This document shows, in pieces, positions 31,221 through 32,234 of a stretch of DNA of 32,234 nt (within the stretch, counting starts at the first letter, position 1; every line of letters starts with the position of its first letter). The DNA comes from JAUPVL01 sp964512085. Its GTDB lineage: Bacteria > Patescibacteriota > Saccharimonadia > CAILAD01 > BJGX01. The DNA lies in NCBI GenBank assembly GCA_964512085.1, contig CAZEIU010000005.1:1-32234 (forward strand), in the 5' to 3' direction. The notes under the pieces were generated by a model. It was not told the DNA's origin, made no database searches, and saw nothing but the letters and a program-made list of their open reading frames with translations. Made by a program: the position numbers and the translations under genes.

Positions 31221-31748
31221 ATGGCAAAAAACCGTGAGCAAAAAGAACAGGCAGTTGCCGATCTTACCAAGGCCTTTGATAGCAGTAATCTAGTGGTTTT
31301 ATGTAACTATAAAGGGCTAGATGTACCAGGTATATCAGAGCTTAGATCTAAATTGCGCGAGCAAGATTCTAGCTTTACCGTGGCTAAAAATAGTTTGGTA
31401 AAAATAGCTCTTAATAACTCAAAACGTAACGTTGAAGATACTAGCTTGTTAGTAGGTCCGGTAGGACTAGCTTTTTCGCCAGACGAAGTTACTGCAGCAA
31501 AAGCCGTATTTGATTTTGCAAAACAAAATGAAGCAATAGAAATACTAGGTGGTATTGATAGTGACGGTGTAGTTTTGACAGCTGAAGAAATAACTGCACT
31601 TGCTAAATTACCAAGCAAACAAGAATTGCTTGGACAAGTAGTCGGTACTGTAGCAGCACCGCTAAGTGGAATGGTAAGAGTTCTAAATGCCAATCTAAGT
31701 GGTCTGGTCTACGCACTAAAAGCTATTCAAGAACAAAAAACAACTTAA
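31221..31748 (+). CDS. rplJ: 50S ribosomal protein L10
   Basis: 175 residues. The N-terminal rRNA-binding part contains KEQAVADLTKAFDSSNLVVL, YKGLDVPGISELRSKLRE and FTVAKNSLVKIAL; the C-terminal helix that binds L12 dimers ends in VYALKAIQEQKTT. L10 carries the L12 stalk that recruits translation GTPases. AAGGAG lies 7 nt before the ATG. rplL follows after 22 nt. Expression is probably controlled by the leader through L10 itself. Confidence 0.97.
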   Translation: MAKNREQKEQAVADLTKAFDSSNLVVLCNYKGLDVPGISELRSKLREQDSSFTVAKNSLVKIALNNSKRNVEDTSLLVGPVGLAFSPDEVTAAKAVFDFAKQNEAIEILGGIDSDGVVLTAEEITALAKLPSKQELLGQVVGTVAAPLSGMVRVLNANLSGLVYALKAIQEQKTT

Positions 31749-31770
31749 ATATTAGTAAAAGGAGAAAATT

Positions 31771-32234
31771 ATGGCCGAAGAAGTTACAAAAAATGAAGAA
31801 GTAAAAGAAGAAGCTACTGTAGAAAATACAGAAGCTACCCCAGAAGAAAAGAAAGAAGTACCAGCAAAGTTCAAAAGTCTTGTTGACGAAATCGATAAAC
31901 TAAGCGTATTAGACTTGTCTGAATTTATTAGCGTGCTAGAAGATCACTACGGCGTAAGTGCTGCTGCACCTGTTGCAGTAGCAGCTGCAGGAGCCGCTGG
32001 CGGCGGTGAAGCCGAAGCTCAAGAAGAAGCCAAAAGTGCTTACAACATCATGCTAAATGCCGCCGGTGATAAGAAAATAGACGTTATTAAGGCTGTACGT
32101 GAGATTTCTGGTCTTGGCTTGGCCGAGAGTAAAGCTGTAGTTGATGGCGCTCCAAAAATGATCAAAGAGAATGTTCCAGCCGAAGAAGCTGAAGCAGCTA
32201 AGAAAACCTTAGAAGAAGCTGGCGCTACTGTAGA
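31771..32234 (+). CDS. rplL: 50S ribosomal protein L7/L12 (partial at right edge), acidic N-terminal extension
   Basis: The frame runs off the window after 154 codons; only the last few residues are missing. AAAGGAG lies 6 nt before the ATG. The dimerisation domain (KLSVLDLSEFISVLEDHYGV) is preceded by about 38 acidic Glu/Lys/Thr residues absent from the usual 120-residue L12. The Ala/Gly hinge (APVAVAAAGAAGGG) and the factor-binding domain (NAAGDKKIDVIKAVREISGL followed by GLAESKAVVDGAP) are normal. It forms the multi-copy stalk that recruits EF-Tu and EF-G. Confidence 0.97.
   Translation, partial: MAEEVTKNEEVKEEATVENTEATPEEKKEVPAKFKSLVDEIDKLSVLDLSEFISVLEDHYGVSAAAPVAVAAAGAAGGGEAEAQEEAKSAYNIMLNAAGDKKIDVIKAVREISGLGLAESKAVVDGAPKMIKENVPAEEAEAAKKTLEEAGATV

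Overview
The window is an AT-rich bacterial chromosome segment that reads with the standard code: rplM ends in TGA inside an ATGA overlap with rpsI, so TGA is a stop. Compact operons, ribosomal proteins with charged extensions, a scattered tRNA/secE/rplKAJL region and many start codons placed 6-8 nt after an extended -10 box suggest a reduced, host-dependent bacterium of the Candidate Phyla Radiation, most likely Saccharibacteria (TM7). This assignment is an inference from gene content and not a phylogeny.

Layout. (1) 1-1473: end of the ribosomal/RNA polymerase operon (rpoA 3' end, rplQ, rplM, rpsI), closed by a terminator. (2) 1519-4958: a two-helix RCK channel-like protein without a recognisable selectivity filter, an RluA-type pseudouridine synthase, a DNA polymerase III delta'-like subunit and a TPR membrane protein. 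(3) 4993-7230: tRNA-Tyr, tRNA-Thr(TGT), tRNA-Thr(GGT), a PspC-domain protein, purD and tRNA-Trp; the spacers are packed with nested inverted repeats. (4) 7330-13756: a 1177-residue exported tandem beta-helix protein, a DHA2-family MFS exporter, and three small genes of Actinobacteria-type families (DUF6325, SHOCT, DUF7144). (5) 13835-22687: a carotenoid locus. It holds a CruF-like hydratase, an ECF sigma factor operon, a leftward operon crtYe-crtYf-[crtEb::glycosyltransferase], and a rightward operon crtI-crtE-crtB; the two operons diverge from an 80-bp control region. (6) 22743-24122: an unknown polytopic membrane protein. (7) 24241-26376: secE-nusG-rplK-rplA. (8) 26499-31041: a thymidylate module with a Dcd-like deaminase, tmk, a double-domain ThyX and glyA. 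(9) 31221 to the end: rplJ-rplL behind an L10-type attenuator leader.

How the genes work together. CrtE makes GGPP, CrtB joins two GGPP to phytoene and CrtI desaturates it to lycopene. The CrtEb/LyeJ domain would add C5 units to give a C50 carotenoid, CrtYe/CrtYf would cyclise the ends, and the fused GT2 domain would glycosylate the product; CruF could instead hydrate uncyclised ends. That is a near-complete C50 carotenoid (decaprenoxanthin/sarcinaxanthin-like) pathway in an organism type not usually credited with carotenogenesis. The fusion of elongase and glycosyltransferase is the most unusual single protein. The neighbouring Actinobacteria-type cassette fits acquisition from an actinobacterial host. 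In the thymidylate module Dcd leads towards dUMP, GlyA supplies methylene-THF, ThyX makes dTMP and Tmk makes dTDP. Both accessory blocks sit between genes (tRNA-Trp, secE-nusG-rplKA, rplJL) that are normally adjacent in bacteria.
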